A stretch of DNA of 64,000 nt from Salticus scenicus (taxonomy: Eukaryota > Arthropoda > Arachnida > Araneae > Salticidae). Under the pieces are notes generated by a model that saw only the letters and a list, made by a program, of their open reading frames with translations, did not search any database and was not told the DNA's origin. Location of the stretch: NCBI GenBank assembly GCA_963930645.1, contig OZ005660.1, positions 246,968,731-247,032,730 of the forward strand, in the 5' to 3' direction. Position 1 is the first letter of the stretch. Every line of letters starts with the position of its first letter. This document shows positions 20,906 to 32,369 of the stretch, one piece after another. The position numbers and the translations under genes were made by a program.

Positions 20906-21427
20906 CCCTGTTTTGGTGTTTAAATGTGGGGCATTAACAAATAGTTACAAATAAGAAAGTTTAAATCATCTGTATTTTTAAATGAGTTCAATTTTGCTAG
21001 CAATGGCGAATACAAGACAACATTATTGTATTTTTTGTAAGAATAACGATCATTCAAATTTTTACTGAGACATTCTTCTTTTCACATTAATCGTCTTCCA
21101 TACATTTAGAAAGAATTTCATAATCTATACAAGATGTACGATTTTTTTTTTCTTTTATCTATAAAATGGTCTTGTTTAATAAAATCATTATTTGGATATT
21201 TTATTAGCTCCATCTATTATCAGTCTAATTTTTATAACGACGTTTTTCCCAGGCCAGAATAAATAGACATTTTTGTCATTAAAAACAAAATAAACATAAA
21301 GAAAATAAAAGAAAAATTAAATAGATGCGAATCCACGTCTTATGATGAAACCAAATACCAGTAAGTCTAATAAAATTTTTTTGTCATTAGTAGTATAACA
21401 CTGCATTAGTCTGTAATAATTACTTAC

Positions 21428-21606
21428 GCTTTTGAGCAGCAGCGGGACGTTTTCCGTCTCGACATCGACGACGAAGTTCTTGATCCCTTTCTTTCCCAGC
21501 TCTTTCAGAGTTTTCCTGTAGTCGTTGTTTTCCTCGAACTGACGCACGATCACCCGCCGATTGCGTATGATGGGGTCCTTCAGCAACTCTTGAAGACGTA
21601 TGAGAG
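21428..21606 (-). CDS. Kainate-type ionotropic glutamate receptor, next amino-terminal-domain exon (partial gene)
   Basis: Exon directly downstream in the same receptor gene. The minus strand shows an acceptor CTCTTTCAG (AG at 21608-21607), then two bases plus 59 codons, then a donor GTAAGT (GT at 21427-21426). The codon completed across the intron is Ala, followed by LIRLQELLKDP, the counterpart of the LIRLQEL motif that follows the first lobe in kainate receptors. It then runs through RQFEENNDYRKTLKELGKKG and FVVDVETENVPLLLKS. It belongs to the extracellular ligand-independent domain that drives subunit assembly. Intron phase and reading frame agree with the exon at 29801-30052. The open frame runs past the donor, but those residues show no similarity and are intronic. 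No further exon (ligand-binding or membrane part) is recognisable between here and position 1. Confidence 0.93.
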
Positions 21607-22665
21607 CTGAAAGAGTAAAATTTTATTTAGCCCACATTGTAAAAAATGATAAAACTGTAATGTTGCTTTCACTGCATGGTCTTTACAATGTATGAAAAGC
21701 AGCTTGAAAAAGCAGCACATAAAATCCTAAATAATAAAGGGTTTTCTTCGTGGTAAATTATAAACGTTAAATCTATAATAATAAAAGTTAAATCTATAAT
21801 AAATTTCGTGTAAATGAATGAATTATTTAATGAATAATAAAAACAAAAAAGTATAAATAAACAGTGTTTGAATGGAAACTTGGATAGAGATGCATTTAAA
21901 TTTATTGATATTAACGTACATACAAAAACATCAAAATTGTTTAAGACTTTTTTTTTCTGTAAAATATATCATTACCGAATGCAATGGAGTACTATTCACA
22001 TATAATAGCACAATTTTTTCTTTTAAATCTTTTTAATTGCATAAACGTTATTTATTCTTTTATTCAATTATTCATTCTGTTATTAATATTATTTAATGTT
22101 ATTTTACTTAATCAGTATTTATTTTATATTTTACACCACAAATCTTTCTAATTAAATCATATTTGTAATAGTAAAAAAACTTTTTTTCCTAATTATACTG
22201 AACAAGCATATTTGGAATTTTATTGAATGCGTAATTCTTTCATAAAAGCCATATCTCATAAAATGAAAATATATTTTACTTGAAAACTTGAACGAACATA
22301 ATCTGTTCATAATTATTTTTTTACCCGTAACGACATAAAATCCCTTTAAAATGTCGAGTTTTTCAAGTATCTAAAATTGACTTTTTTATTATTCCCTTGT
22401 GGCTAGGAAGATTAACTGAATTGGGTTCGGAAGTAGAGTGATTTAATACCCAAATGGCTTGTAGAATATTGCGTTATTTGGGATTCATTAGTTTAAAAAT
22501 TTATTTGAAAGCAATGATAATTGTTTTTTACATTTCTTTATAATTTATCTCGTTTCTGGTATTTATTAATTCTAAACTTAATAAGGATTGGTATAATTTT
22601 AAAGAACAAAAAATATTAAATCTACAAAACGCTTTGTATGGAAATTGTTCTGATTACACACACAG

Positions 22666-22699
<34 letters not shown>

Positions 22700-22705
22700 T
22701 ATGCA

Positions 22706-24357
22706 CACTGAGAAGAAAAATACACCGCTTTCATCTAGCACGAATATGTAGTCATTTTCTGATTCCCTAAATTAAAAGTATAGATTTCCAAGCTATGTGT
22801 AGGGGAGACCGAAACACAGTGGACCACTTTTACACTCTTAATATTTTCACAAAAACAGAACAGCAATATACTTGAAAAAAAAAAAAAAATAGGAAACAAT
22901 CTCTAAGCCATGCTTAACATGTATTAATTTTTTATAACAATATTTCTAATACATTATGAAGTAAAAAATAAACTGTGAGCACACATAAAGTGGACCACTG
23001 TGACCCATCACCGGGGAACAGTGGACGAGCCTCTTTTGTTTACATTAAATTAATATAAATTACTTTTTTTTCTTTAAAATTAGTTTCTTATACTATTCTA
23101 GTCTAAATAACATAATTCTAGCATTTTCATAAAATAAAATAACCAAAATAAAGTAATAAAATAAACAAATAAGAAATAAAATCTCAGTAAGGAAACTTTT
23201 TAAGTTTAAATAGATATTGTATTTTATTCTTTTATTAATATTATATAAATCAAATATATTTTTTTTTAATTCAGATATTAATAAATAGTTTACCACTATT
23301 CAAATATTTAATATTTTTGTAATTATTTTGAGTTATAATTAATTTACATTGTATTTGTAGTATAAATTTAAATAAAATAACTTTTCACATGTGATCTCTA
23401 AAAACAACAAAAATAATAAATAATTCCTACTATTTATCAAGTTAGATAGGTTTTTTTTAAATAATACTATACGAATATAATTCAAATAGTTAAAAAAATT
23501 TAGATATTGATAATAATTATATTACTATTCAAATACTTACTCTTTCATAAATTTATTATTATTTTTATTTTATTACAACATTAAGATATTTCTTACTTTG
23601 AGATATACTTTAGATTATATTTGTATCTATAAATTTAACTAAAACAAATATATTAAATCTAATTTGTACTTTTAGGCACATTGGAAGGTGGTCCACTGTG
23701 CCCCGTGTCAGAGTTAAACAAACAATGATAATAAAATAATATATAGACTATAAATATGCTAATAATTTTTAGGAATTTAAAAACAGCATTATCTTGCCTT
23801 TCTTTAACAGCTGTATAGTATTTATAGTCACTAGTTCAATCTTTATAAAATTTTAAAACTTTAATGTGAAAAAATTACTTTGAGCACCTCAAAACATAAC
23901 AACTGCTCAAAATGGTTATCTTACTATTTCCCATGTGATTTTTTTAACTGCATACAACTAGGACTATGCGTACATGCGTATCCATATGAACTAAAAAAGC
24001 AAATTATCTGTACAGATGAAATGATCGAGAATTTCTAGTCTACACTTTTCTAGACGGTGAAACAATATTATGAATAGTATGAGCATTATGAATCCTTTGT
24101 ATTGCGAGAAATTTTGGCTTGATTTTCTAAAATTTTGGTTTAAAACAAAATTATAGTTACTAAAATTCGAATCTTGTGTTCACATTTATTTACATAGATT
24201 TTAAATTAGATTGACCACGATAATATAGGAAAATGCTCTAGTATTCTTATAGCGGTTTTTTAAACTCGCTAACTAATTTATAAGGATGGCATGGAATTAT
24301 TTTTGTTAGAGAAACAATTTAAATTCTAGATGTCAGCCAGATAATTTTTTCTCAGTA
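22706..24357. mobile_element. CACTG-ended element, copy interrupted by a ~1.15-kb insertion
   Basis: Left part 22706-22800 and right part about 23959-24357 together match the intact copy at 28566-29047. The right end is CTCAGTA, one base off. The inserted ~1.15 kb starts GGGGAGACC and carries GTGGACCACT-type motifs three times. Confidence 0.78.
22801..23958. mobile_element. Unclassified insertion with repeated AGTGGACCAC motifs
   Basis: Interrupts a known element, so it is mobile or was carried in. CAGTGGACCAC near 22819, AGTGGACCACTGTG near 22990 and the inverse GGTCCACTGTG near 23690 are spread through AT-rich sequence with no reading frame. No TIR or target duplication could be fixed. Confidence 0.5.
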
Positions 24358-24377
24358 TATTAGGAACACCCCATTTA

Positions 24378-24378
24378 G

Positions 24379-24423
<45 letters not shown>
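24378..24423. repeat. (AT)n microsatellite
   Basis: About 22 AT units. Confidence 0.95.
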
Positions 24424-24425
<2 letters not shown>

Positions 24426-24699
24426 ATCCTGAATAAATTCGTGAGTTTTAGGTCTCGTTTTGAGTTTCTTAAAAAAATTTCCTCCTTTTTCACGTTTCTC
24501 TCTCATTTTCAAAAAATATCGGAGACAGAAAATATTCAGAAACTATCCATGAGAATCAAATTCACATTGCTCATAGAAATTGAAAATTCCTCTTAATTTT
24601 TGCTTTTCGAAAATACACATCTAAGAAAAGTAATGTAATCATCCCAGTAATTACTGTAGGAAGAACGCTATTTATTTCAATAAATCTAGCACTTATAGT

Positions 24700-24863
24700 T
24701 TTTTAACAGGGACTTAAAGTAAAATTATTTATTATATGGTCTATGGGCTCAAATTATTTAAAATGCGATTGTGTCTAAACGCCCTATTTGAATGATCTTA
24801 AAATTTACATACATATTATAGATTATTATCACACAAAATGGATGAATTTTTGAGAATCTATCA

Positions 24864-24896
<33 letters not shown>

Positions 24897-25490
24897 CACA
24901 GAGACACAAACAAAAATTACTTATCATTATGGCCTATAAGCTCAAATTATTTAAATTGCGATAGTTTGTAAACGCCTTATTTGAATGATCTTAAAATTTA
25001 CATACGTACTAAAGATTACTATCCCACAAAATGTATGAATTTTTGAGAATCTATAATTTATAGTTTTTTTTTTTACATGGACACGCACGAAAAAAATTAT
25101 TTATCATTATGGCCTACAGGCTCAAATTATTGAAAGTGTGATAGCGACTAAATACCGTATTTGAAAGATCTGAAAATTTATATACATGCTATAAGTTACC
25201 GTCACATGAATTATATACAGTTTGGGGATTATATCACTTACAGATTTTTACAGGAGTACAACGAAAAAATCTTTATCTTTATGATCTACGGACTCAAATT
25301 GTTTAAAAAGCAATAGCGTTGAATTGAAAAGCATACTACATGGAAAAAAATACTCTAACGTCCTTTTTTTTTCTTTTTTTTTTCCTGTTGTTGTTTTTTA
25401 TGTAACAACTTCTCTTGCATTTTTTTTTTTTTTTTAATACAACCCTTAACTATTTAATGTTCGGAAAGCCGTGTGGAGTCACTCTAGAAT
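24700..25490. repeat. Tandem array, ~175-195-bp unit, about four copies
   Basis: The block TTATCATTATGGCCTA..GCTCAAATTATT recurs near 24722, 24918, 25097 and 25270. It ends TTCGGAAAGCCGTGTGGAG at about 25460. Same family and same terminal motif as the array at 32560-33410. Confidence 0.82.
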
Positions 25491-26521
25491 TTTTTTTCAT
25501 GATCTTCATTAAACTTATTATTATTTTTTTCCAGTGTAATTTGTCGAAAGTATGGCTAAGGTAAAAATAAAAAAATAATTAAGCTGTTTCATTCACAACT
25601 GAAAAAAAAAAAAAAAAAAGAAATGATTAATCTTTTACTTTTGTCAAAAAGCTTTACTTGAGAGAAAAAATCGAGGAAAGAAGGATATTGTCTTACATGA
25701 AATTTAAGAACAAAAGTCTTTTTCAGTCTTTAAATACTGAATTAAGTTACTTTTATTTGTCATTAATGATAATGGAATAATTCAAAAGGATCCATTAAAT
25801 CGTTAAAAGAAATGAGTTTTAGGGGACCGTTGGGATTTCATTGTTTCCTTCATTTATAAATGCGCAGGCGATTTAGTAAAAACGAAATAAAACCCAAAGG
25901 AAAATAAATGAAAAGTCATTTTGTATGAGTTTCAGTTATTATTTTATATATATTTTTTTAACGTAGTGAATAATCGACTACATATGGATAATTTAAATAA
26001 AAAAATTGTGATTAAAGTATTAATTGACTCTGCTGTATTTATAAATTATATTACATAAATAAAAATGAATTATGTGCTTGACAGAAAGCTTTTGCGATTT
26101 TTGATTGAAAGCTTAATTCTTTCTTCTAAATTCTTAATAGAATGTATTGATTTCGCAAAGATTTTCAGCTTTTGAAGGATTTACACTTTTTCAGATATTC
26201 TGCACACAATTTGACCATTTTTTAGAATATGTCTGTCTGTGTGTCTATATGACAAAATTTTGTAGACGTTAGAGCTCAAGAACTAAATCAGAGAATTTCA
26301 CACAAATGTATATTTACTTGCACCTTCGCATAAATTGTAGTTAATCAACTTTTGATGAAAATCGGTTAACAAGTGGCGCTGCTAGGCCATGATCTTTCTT
26401 AATAAGTACAAAACTTTGGGTAAAAACCATAAAATGCAATTTATTCAATTACATTACTTATTACGTTAAAACGCCAGTTCTGTGGTGATTTCTTATTATT
26501 CGTGATCTTTCTTATTTAAGT
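25491..26521. other. AT-rich sequence with a degenerate repeat near 26.2-26.4 kb
   Basis: TGTCTGTCTGTGTGTCTATA followed by GACAAAATTTTGTAGACG and AATTTCACACAAATG is related to 45270-45440. Otherwise nothing recognised. Confidence 0.5.
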
Positions 26522-26804
26522 CCGGTTTCCACTTGCGCTCATTGGGCGGTTTCTATTCAGAATCCTTTGATGTGGTCAGCCGAGCTCACCGGAGCTCAAA
26601 GCCCTCGAACGGGGATGGAATCTAACCCCTGCTGAGATAATTGAGGGCCAGGGGTAGGCATCTTTGTCAATTTTGCATGCTTTCCTTTGAGGTAACTGCG
26701 CAATCTGATAAAAAAAGGTTACAATTGGTGACAAGACTCTTTGTGTCGTAAGCGTGATTAATGACGTTTTGAGCGTTGATCTTGAGCCCAAGTGGATACT
26801 GGCC
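26522..26804. mobile_element. MITE with CCGGTTTCCACT ends, copy 1
   Basis: The left end CCGGTTTCCACTTG and right end AAGTGGATACTGGCC are inverted. The body is the inverted-orientation relative of 60276-60583 (TTTTGCATGCTTTCCTTTGA and GTGATTAATG blocks). No coding capacity; superfamily not assigned. Confidence 0.82.
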
Positions 26805-27837
26805 TTTACGGCAAGTCTACATCTCAGCTTTTATTGTGTATAATTGCACAATGCTTGATGTGTGAGAGGGCTATTATGAAATATTATATTGATTCCATTT
26901 TAGTGCATATCGGCTGTCAAGGGGTGCTTTTATGCTTCAATTTTTTCTCGTGTGAGAAAGGGCCATATTTCTGCTTCTATATCATTTAAATGATCAAACC
27001 TGATCTGTGAAATGGTCATTACAGGATGAAAATGATTTCATCTAATTTGGGTGTATATCGGCCGATAGATGGCTCTGCTTTTATTCACCTTCTGCGATTT
27101 TCCGTATAGCTGCATCTCAAGCATTTGTTAGTTAAAATTGCACTAAACTTTATGTTTAAAATCTTTATTATAAAAAGCGACTATTAAACACTTTTTCATG
27201 TTAACCGGTAGTTGGCGCTGTCATACAAAGTGATATGAAAGAAAGCTAATAACCACAACGTATTAGTTTTTGTAAATTTTATTTAATGAATAATTATTTT
27301 TTACAAAATTTGTAGAATGTAAAAGCGACTTCCTTTCTAATTTTTATTGTAAACTTACGTATAGAATTTATGATATAATTATTAGCTCACACATTACGAA
27401 CTGATGTTAAAGATTGACAACATTTAATATTAGTGTTTTTTTTTTTTTTCTTTACTTCATTTTTTTCCATATTGGAAAGAGAAAGTAATGTTTTACAATT
27501 AAATTTTGGAAACTAAATTTTTGTATGGTGAATTGTCGTCGGTGTGTAATTTTGTGCATTTTCCACTCTTACGAGAATGTAATAAATTCTACTTACGTTA
27601 TCTTTAAATGAAAGTTGTCCACATACTCGATGGTAAAATTTCTATTAATTATTTATATAATTAACCTTTCATATTTTTGTGTAATGTATTCTTCTTGAAT
27701 TAATGTTTAATGTCGCATTGTTTAAAACTTTCGTAAATGTCCACGAGGTAATTTTTCATAGAGTTCTTTTGTAAATGCAGTACATAAATACTTAATACTC
27801 AATACTTAATACTTGCATAAATGCTTAATATTTAACA
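26805..27837. other. AT-rich stretch without recognised gene
   Basis: Only short open frames and T runs. Confidence 0.5.
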
Positions 27838-28254
27838 GTGTAGAATACCTAACTTCGCCGACAGCAAAGGTCCATGTTATTCTATGGAAAAAAATCGTTT
27901 CCACAATTATTCATTACCTAATGTATTTTTTTTTTTTTAATTCCGTTTTCGCATTCAGAAAATTCATAGCCATTAAATTATATAGTACTCATTTTCGAAA
28001 AATTATTTTTCACACTTTTACATTTTTTTTTTTTTTTTTTTTTTTTTAGCTAAAAATACGAAAAATGCACTTATTTATTTTTTTTAACTCTAAAATAAAA
28101 TGTTAAAAAATTAAAAAAGAGTCTTAATTAAAGTCTTTAATTCTTAATTTTTTTTCTGTGAATTAAAAAAAAATATTAGGTAATTAGTAATGATGAGAAA
28201 TTTTTCCCTTGAATAACATGGGTGTTGGCTGTCAGAGACATAAAGTATTGCCAG
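27838..28254. repeat. Foldback element related to the TTAA element at 47946
   Basis: AGCAAAGGTCCATGTTATTC on the left and GAATAACATGGGTGTTGGCT on the right are inverted ends. The inner T-rich and A-rich arms also pair. The ATGTTATTCTATGG block is shared with 47946-48326. Confidence 0.72.
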
Positions 28255-28565
28255 CTCTTAACCTTTTCCGCCACACTACCTTTTAAAGTTGAAATTTTAG
28301 CAAAAAATGTTTGTACGAAGTCTATAATCTAGTCTAGAATTGTTCACATATATCATTTTAAAAGGATTACAGCTGCCAATTTAATTTTATGGTTAGATCT
28401 ACAGTAGGCCCACTGCTTAGATGAACTTCGAAACCTGGACACTTAAATATGGAATTTTAGAAAACGTATTTCTATAAACAGATTAAAAAGAGTCTTGAAC
28501 AATTCTCATGTACCATTTCCAATTGCTGTTTACTTTTTATGAGTGCTCCCACTGTGTCAGATAAA

Positions 28566-29047
28566 CACTGAGAAAAAAAAAAATTTACCACTTTCATCTA
28601 GAACAACTAAGTGGTCATTTTCTAAATCCCTAAACTAGAAATATATGTAGATTGCCGAGCTATGCGTATAAGGCACGCTAATAAGCTGAATATACGAAAT
28701 GTGATCGATAATTTCTCGTTTATACATTTCTAGCCGGTGAAGCAACATTCATAGTATTCTGAATATTCTGAATCCTTTGTATTACCAGAAATTCTCGTTT
28801 AATTTTCTAGAATTAGATCATAAACCAAGATTACTCTTGCTAAAACTCGCCTTTAGTGTTCGAATTAATTTACAGAGATTTTTAAATGAGTTTGACATGA
28901 TAATATAGGCAAGCGCTCTAAAATTCTAATAGGGGTTTCTAGAACTCGCTTTCAAGGAGGCTAGAAATTATAAGGATGACATGGAACTATTTTTACTAGA
29001 GCCACAATCTAGATTCTAGATGTCAGTTACAGAATTTTTTCTCAGTG
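28566..29047 (+). mobile_element. CACTG-ended element, intact copy in reference orientation
   Basis: Begins CACTGAGAAAAA and ends TTTTTTCTCAGTG. 482 bp without an open frame. CACTG ends with a ~2-bp target duplication suggest the CMC (CACTA-like) group, tentatively. Confidence 0.85.
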
Positions 29048-29275
29048 AACTTTTGAAAAAGAAATGGGATGTAATCATTGCAGTGAAGAACATAATAATT
29101 TTTTTATATCAAATTACTGCAGCTAAAAAGTGCTGATCAATTTTTTTAGTGCTGTTGCATATTATTGACAAAAAAGTTTAAAAATAAATTCGATACTTTT
29201 TATTTCATTTACCACATAATTTCAGCATTTAAAATGAGATTATTTAGGTGATTCCAGACCGGGCTTAGTGAGCCA

Positions 29276-29737
29276 CACTGAGAAAAAATTCTGTAACTGA
29301 CATCTAGAATCTAAGTTGTGGCTCTTGAAAAAATAGTTCCATGTCATCTTTATAAATTCTAGTCCAATAGGAAAACGAGTTCTAGAAGCCCCTATTAGAA
29401 TTCTAGAGCGTTTGCCTATCTCCTCGAGGGCAAAGTTATTTAAAAATCTCTGCAAATAAATGAGACTACAAGAGGCGGGTTTCAGCAACTATAATCTTGG
29501 TTTATTACCAAATTCTAGAATTTCTCACAATACAAATGATTCAGAATATTTAGAGTATTTAGAATATTGTTTCACCCTCTAGAAATGTGTACACTAGAAA
29601 TTTTCGATTATTTCGTCTATTCACTTCATTGGCGTGCTTTACGCGCATAGCTCGGGAATCTATATTTCTAGTTAAGGGATTTAGAAAATGGCCACTTATT
29701 CATTCTAGACGAAGGCGGTGTATATTTTTTCTCAGTG
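29276..29737 (-). mobile_element. CACTG-ended element, inverted copy beside the receptor exon
   Basis: Same family as 28566-29047 in opposite orientation, with CA at both flanks (29274-29275, 29738-29739). Its edge is about 60 bp from the splice donor of the exon at 29801-30052. The short open frame in it is noise. Confidence 0.88.
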
Positions 29738-29800
29738 CAGAGAAGATTAAAACATGAAATTATATATTTAAAATGCAAAGATCCTTCACCCTGTACTCAC

Positions 29801-30052
29801 CATCGTTCTGTTCGTAGAGGATGGCGAACTGTTTCCAGCCCTTGTCTTTGACGTAGGTGAGGTAGGCGGACCCGAGTGCATTAGGAGGAGGATACAGGTT
29901 GAGGGTGTGCGGCATGGGCTTCATCCGGTAATCCCATCGTGTCTGGATGTGAGGCACTTTCAGCACGCCACAGGTCGACTGAACGGCACTACTGGATTCG
30001 GTAGACTGCGGACCGAATATGGCCACCATGCCTTCCCCCAGCATATCACACA
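29801..30052 (-). CDS. Kainate-type ionotropic glutamate receptor, amino-terminal-domain exon (partial gene)
   Basis: Internal exon of an ionotropic glutamate receptor, a ligand-gated cation channel of synaptic membranes. It encodes 83 full codons of the extracellular amino-terminal (LIVBP-like) domain. Key stretches are VAIFGPQS, SSAVQSTCGVLKVPHIQTRW and GWKQFAILYEQND, which match the kainate (GRIK/KaiR) pattern, especially the PHIQTRW block. On the minus strand it follows an acceptor ending TTTTCCAG (AG at 30054-30053) and ends at a donor GTGAGT (GT at 29800-29799). It starts with two bases completing a codon and ends with one base, so the downstream intron is phase 1, matching the next exon at 21428-21606. 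Codons are more GC-rich than the surroundings. The exact subunit cannot be told from this piece, and the preceding exon is not recognisable in the window. Confidence 0.93.
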
Positions 30053-30930
30053 CTGGAAAAACACACACTCATTTAAAATAAAGAAATCGAAAAATAAACA
30101 CAGATAGCACATAAATAATATAAATTGCAAGAACTCGCTAAATGAAACAACAATAGAGAATTTGCACGTTTTCTGATTTTATTCTTATGTGATAGAAAAT
30201 GAAAAGGTAAGGAAATAATTACATACACTTTCTTTATTTGAAATCTGCTTACGGATTTACAACAATTTTAACATCGCACTATTTACTCTATCGAGAAAAT
30301 GCAGTATTATGTATCATGACGTCACTCTTTATGACAACAAACGGGAGTAATCGTTGTTTACATTCAATTTCGTGCTTTGCTTTGCTTCTTGAATCAGTGA
30401 AATAGGTTTTGTATTTTATAATAATGTCGGATATTAAAAAATCGTAGAATAAATATTGTATTGTACCACTCTGCACTAATGCAACGACTAATTCTTCTCA
30501 AAAGCTATTCTTTAGCGTTCCACAGGATCCTATTAAACGAAAACGCCATGAAAAGAAAACAATTGAAACTAATGATAATGGAAAATGGTGATAATGATAT
30601 TAAATGATTATAAGAGGAAAAAGAAATGCTCAGAAATCACATAAATGATTGATAATTACGTAAGTTAAAACGAATTGCTGCTTACTAATCAGGCTAACAA
30701 AATGTAAACATTGAAGCATCATAAAGTGTGACGCCAGGCAGCGTTTTGAAGTCACGAGATTTTTGGTTAATTTTAAAGTTAATTTTAAAATTAATGATAA
30801 CTTTTTTTTGCATTTTTAATAAATTTTTGAAATTTATGGGCCTAAAACTACCAGAAAAATAAGATTATGTTCAAATCCCCTATGTGTGCAAATTCCTCAT
30901 TGCTTCGGATCGAAAGAAAACACGAACCTA
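30053..30930. other. AT-rich sequence upstream of the receptor exon
   Basis: Presumably the preceding intron on the minus strand. No exon, RNA or repeat border recognised. Confidence 0.55.
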
Positions 30931-31122
30931 CGTCAGGCGAACCAAGTAGGCACGGGCGCTGCAAACAAAGCGGCAAAGGGTCGAGTTTTTTTTTTCGACC
31001 CGAAACAACTGTTATTTTATTTAGGAAATTTTTGTATTTTATGGTGTTTATTCAAAGTTTTGTATTTATTAGTGCGTTACCATTTTGTTTGCAGCACTCG
31101 TGCCTACTTTGTTAGCTTGACG
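30931..31122. mobile_element. MITE with ~43-bp terminal inverted repeats
   Basis: CGTCAGGCGAACCAAGTAGG and GTGCCTACTTTGTTAGC...TTGACG are inverted, continuing through CACGGGCGCTGCAAACAAA / TTTGTTTGCAGCACTCGTG. 192 bp. Two overlapping open frames across it are chance. Confidence 0.82.
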
Positions 31123-32369
31123 CTTTTGAAAGGCGATGCTGTAGTGCCTCTTTTTTAAAATTTAATATGACAGCATAAATTTTTGCATAAATGTGCATAA
31201 TAAGGTTTATTTTAAACGAGGGATTGTGTAAATAAAAATAATTAATTGCTTATAACAGTAATAGTGAACTAAATATATTTACTTTATTTATTTATTTACT
31301 TTATTTGTATATTTTAAAGTTTTGTATATACCTAGAAGAAGTTGTAAATTTGTAATATGAATATTTTTTAAAAATACTTCTAAAGCGAATCTATGGTTGA
31401 ATCATAGATCTGTGATAATCTTTATTTTATTTATTTAAAATAAATTTGAGAGATTTTTTTTTTCTCTATAGGACAAAAAATTTGTTTTTCTCTTAAAGAA
31501 GAAAGATTTTTATTTTATTTACTTTATTTGTATATTTAAAAGTTTTGTATATCTTTGTAAAAAAGTTTTGTATAAAAATCTTTGATACTTCTTAAAGATT
31601 TTTATCTTAGAGAATTATCACATACTTCTATAAGATAAAAGCCATCTGGAGTAATCACGGAAACTAATTTTTATAAACATTAATGATTTCAATAAACAAT
31701 TTGTATTGCGTATAAAGGAAAATATATAATAATATTTTGTAATGGCCGCAACATTTTAGTTTTAAATTAAAACGGACACGATTTAAAATGAAAGATATTA
31801 CAATTAAGTTTTAATTATTCTAGGAAGATACTAAAGATTTAATTGTTCTGAATTCATTTTCAAGCACTTATTTTGTTAACCATCTTTTTCCCGAGAGCGT
31901 CAATTTACTCTAGTTACTAATTAAATGAACATATATATATACATATATATCAACTTAAGTAAATAAAAAGCGACACAAAATCTACAATCGAAACTAAATA
32001 CTTTTTATAATACATTTAATTTAGTTTTCATTGGAGCCTAGCATATAAAGGTTTTCAAAACATGAAATAATTGCAAAGAGAAAAGCAATAATGTATTTCA
32101 GTTTTATTTGAACGATATTGTTATTCAAGTGCAGTATAAAGTTATTTTGTTCTTTTAATTGATATGTCTCCTATAAAATATATATTTAAATTTATTCTGT
32201 ATGAAAGTACATATTAGTATTTCCTTTGAAAATTTTATTTGCATATTCATTTAAAAAATGAAATGATTTATTGAAGGAAAGTTTCATTTAAATTAAACAG
32301 AAATTATTTGGAGAATGGAGTTATTACGATGTCCACTTCCTTTTTTTTTCTTTCAGTAATATTTAAGGT
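31123..32369. other. AT-rich stretch with a short local duplication
   Basis: TTTATTTGTATATTTTAAAG followed by TTTTGTATAT occurs near 31299 and again near 31523. No genes. Confidence 0.5.

Larger units (their letters stand above)
21607..29800 (-). other. Intron of the glutamate receptor gene, phase 1, about 8.2 kb
   Basis: The interval between two correctly phased exons is bounded by GTGAGT on the exon-1 side and CTCTTTCAG on the exon-2 side (minus strand). It is filled with transposon-derived sequence: three ~470-bp CACTG-ended elements, one with a ~1.1 kb insertion; a tandem array near 24.7-25.5 kb; a CCGGTTTCCACT MITE; and a foldback near 27.8-28.3 kb. No cassette exon was recognised inside it. 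Confidence 0.85.

Noticed and set aside
24700..25490. CRISPR-like repetition
   Set aside because: Units of ~180 bp without short identical repeats and unique spacers; a diverged tandem array in a eukaryotic intron.
29240..29488. Open frame beside the receptor exon, with a similar one at 58954-59142
   Set aside because: Both lie inside copies of the CACTG-ended element, so it is repeat sequence, not host coding.
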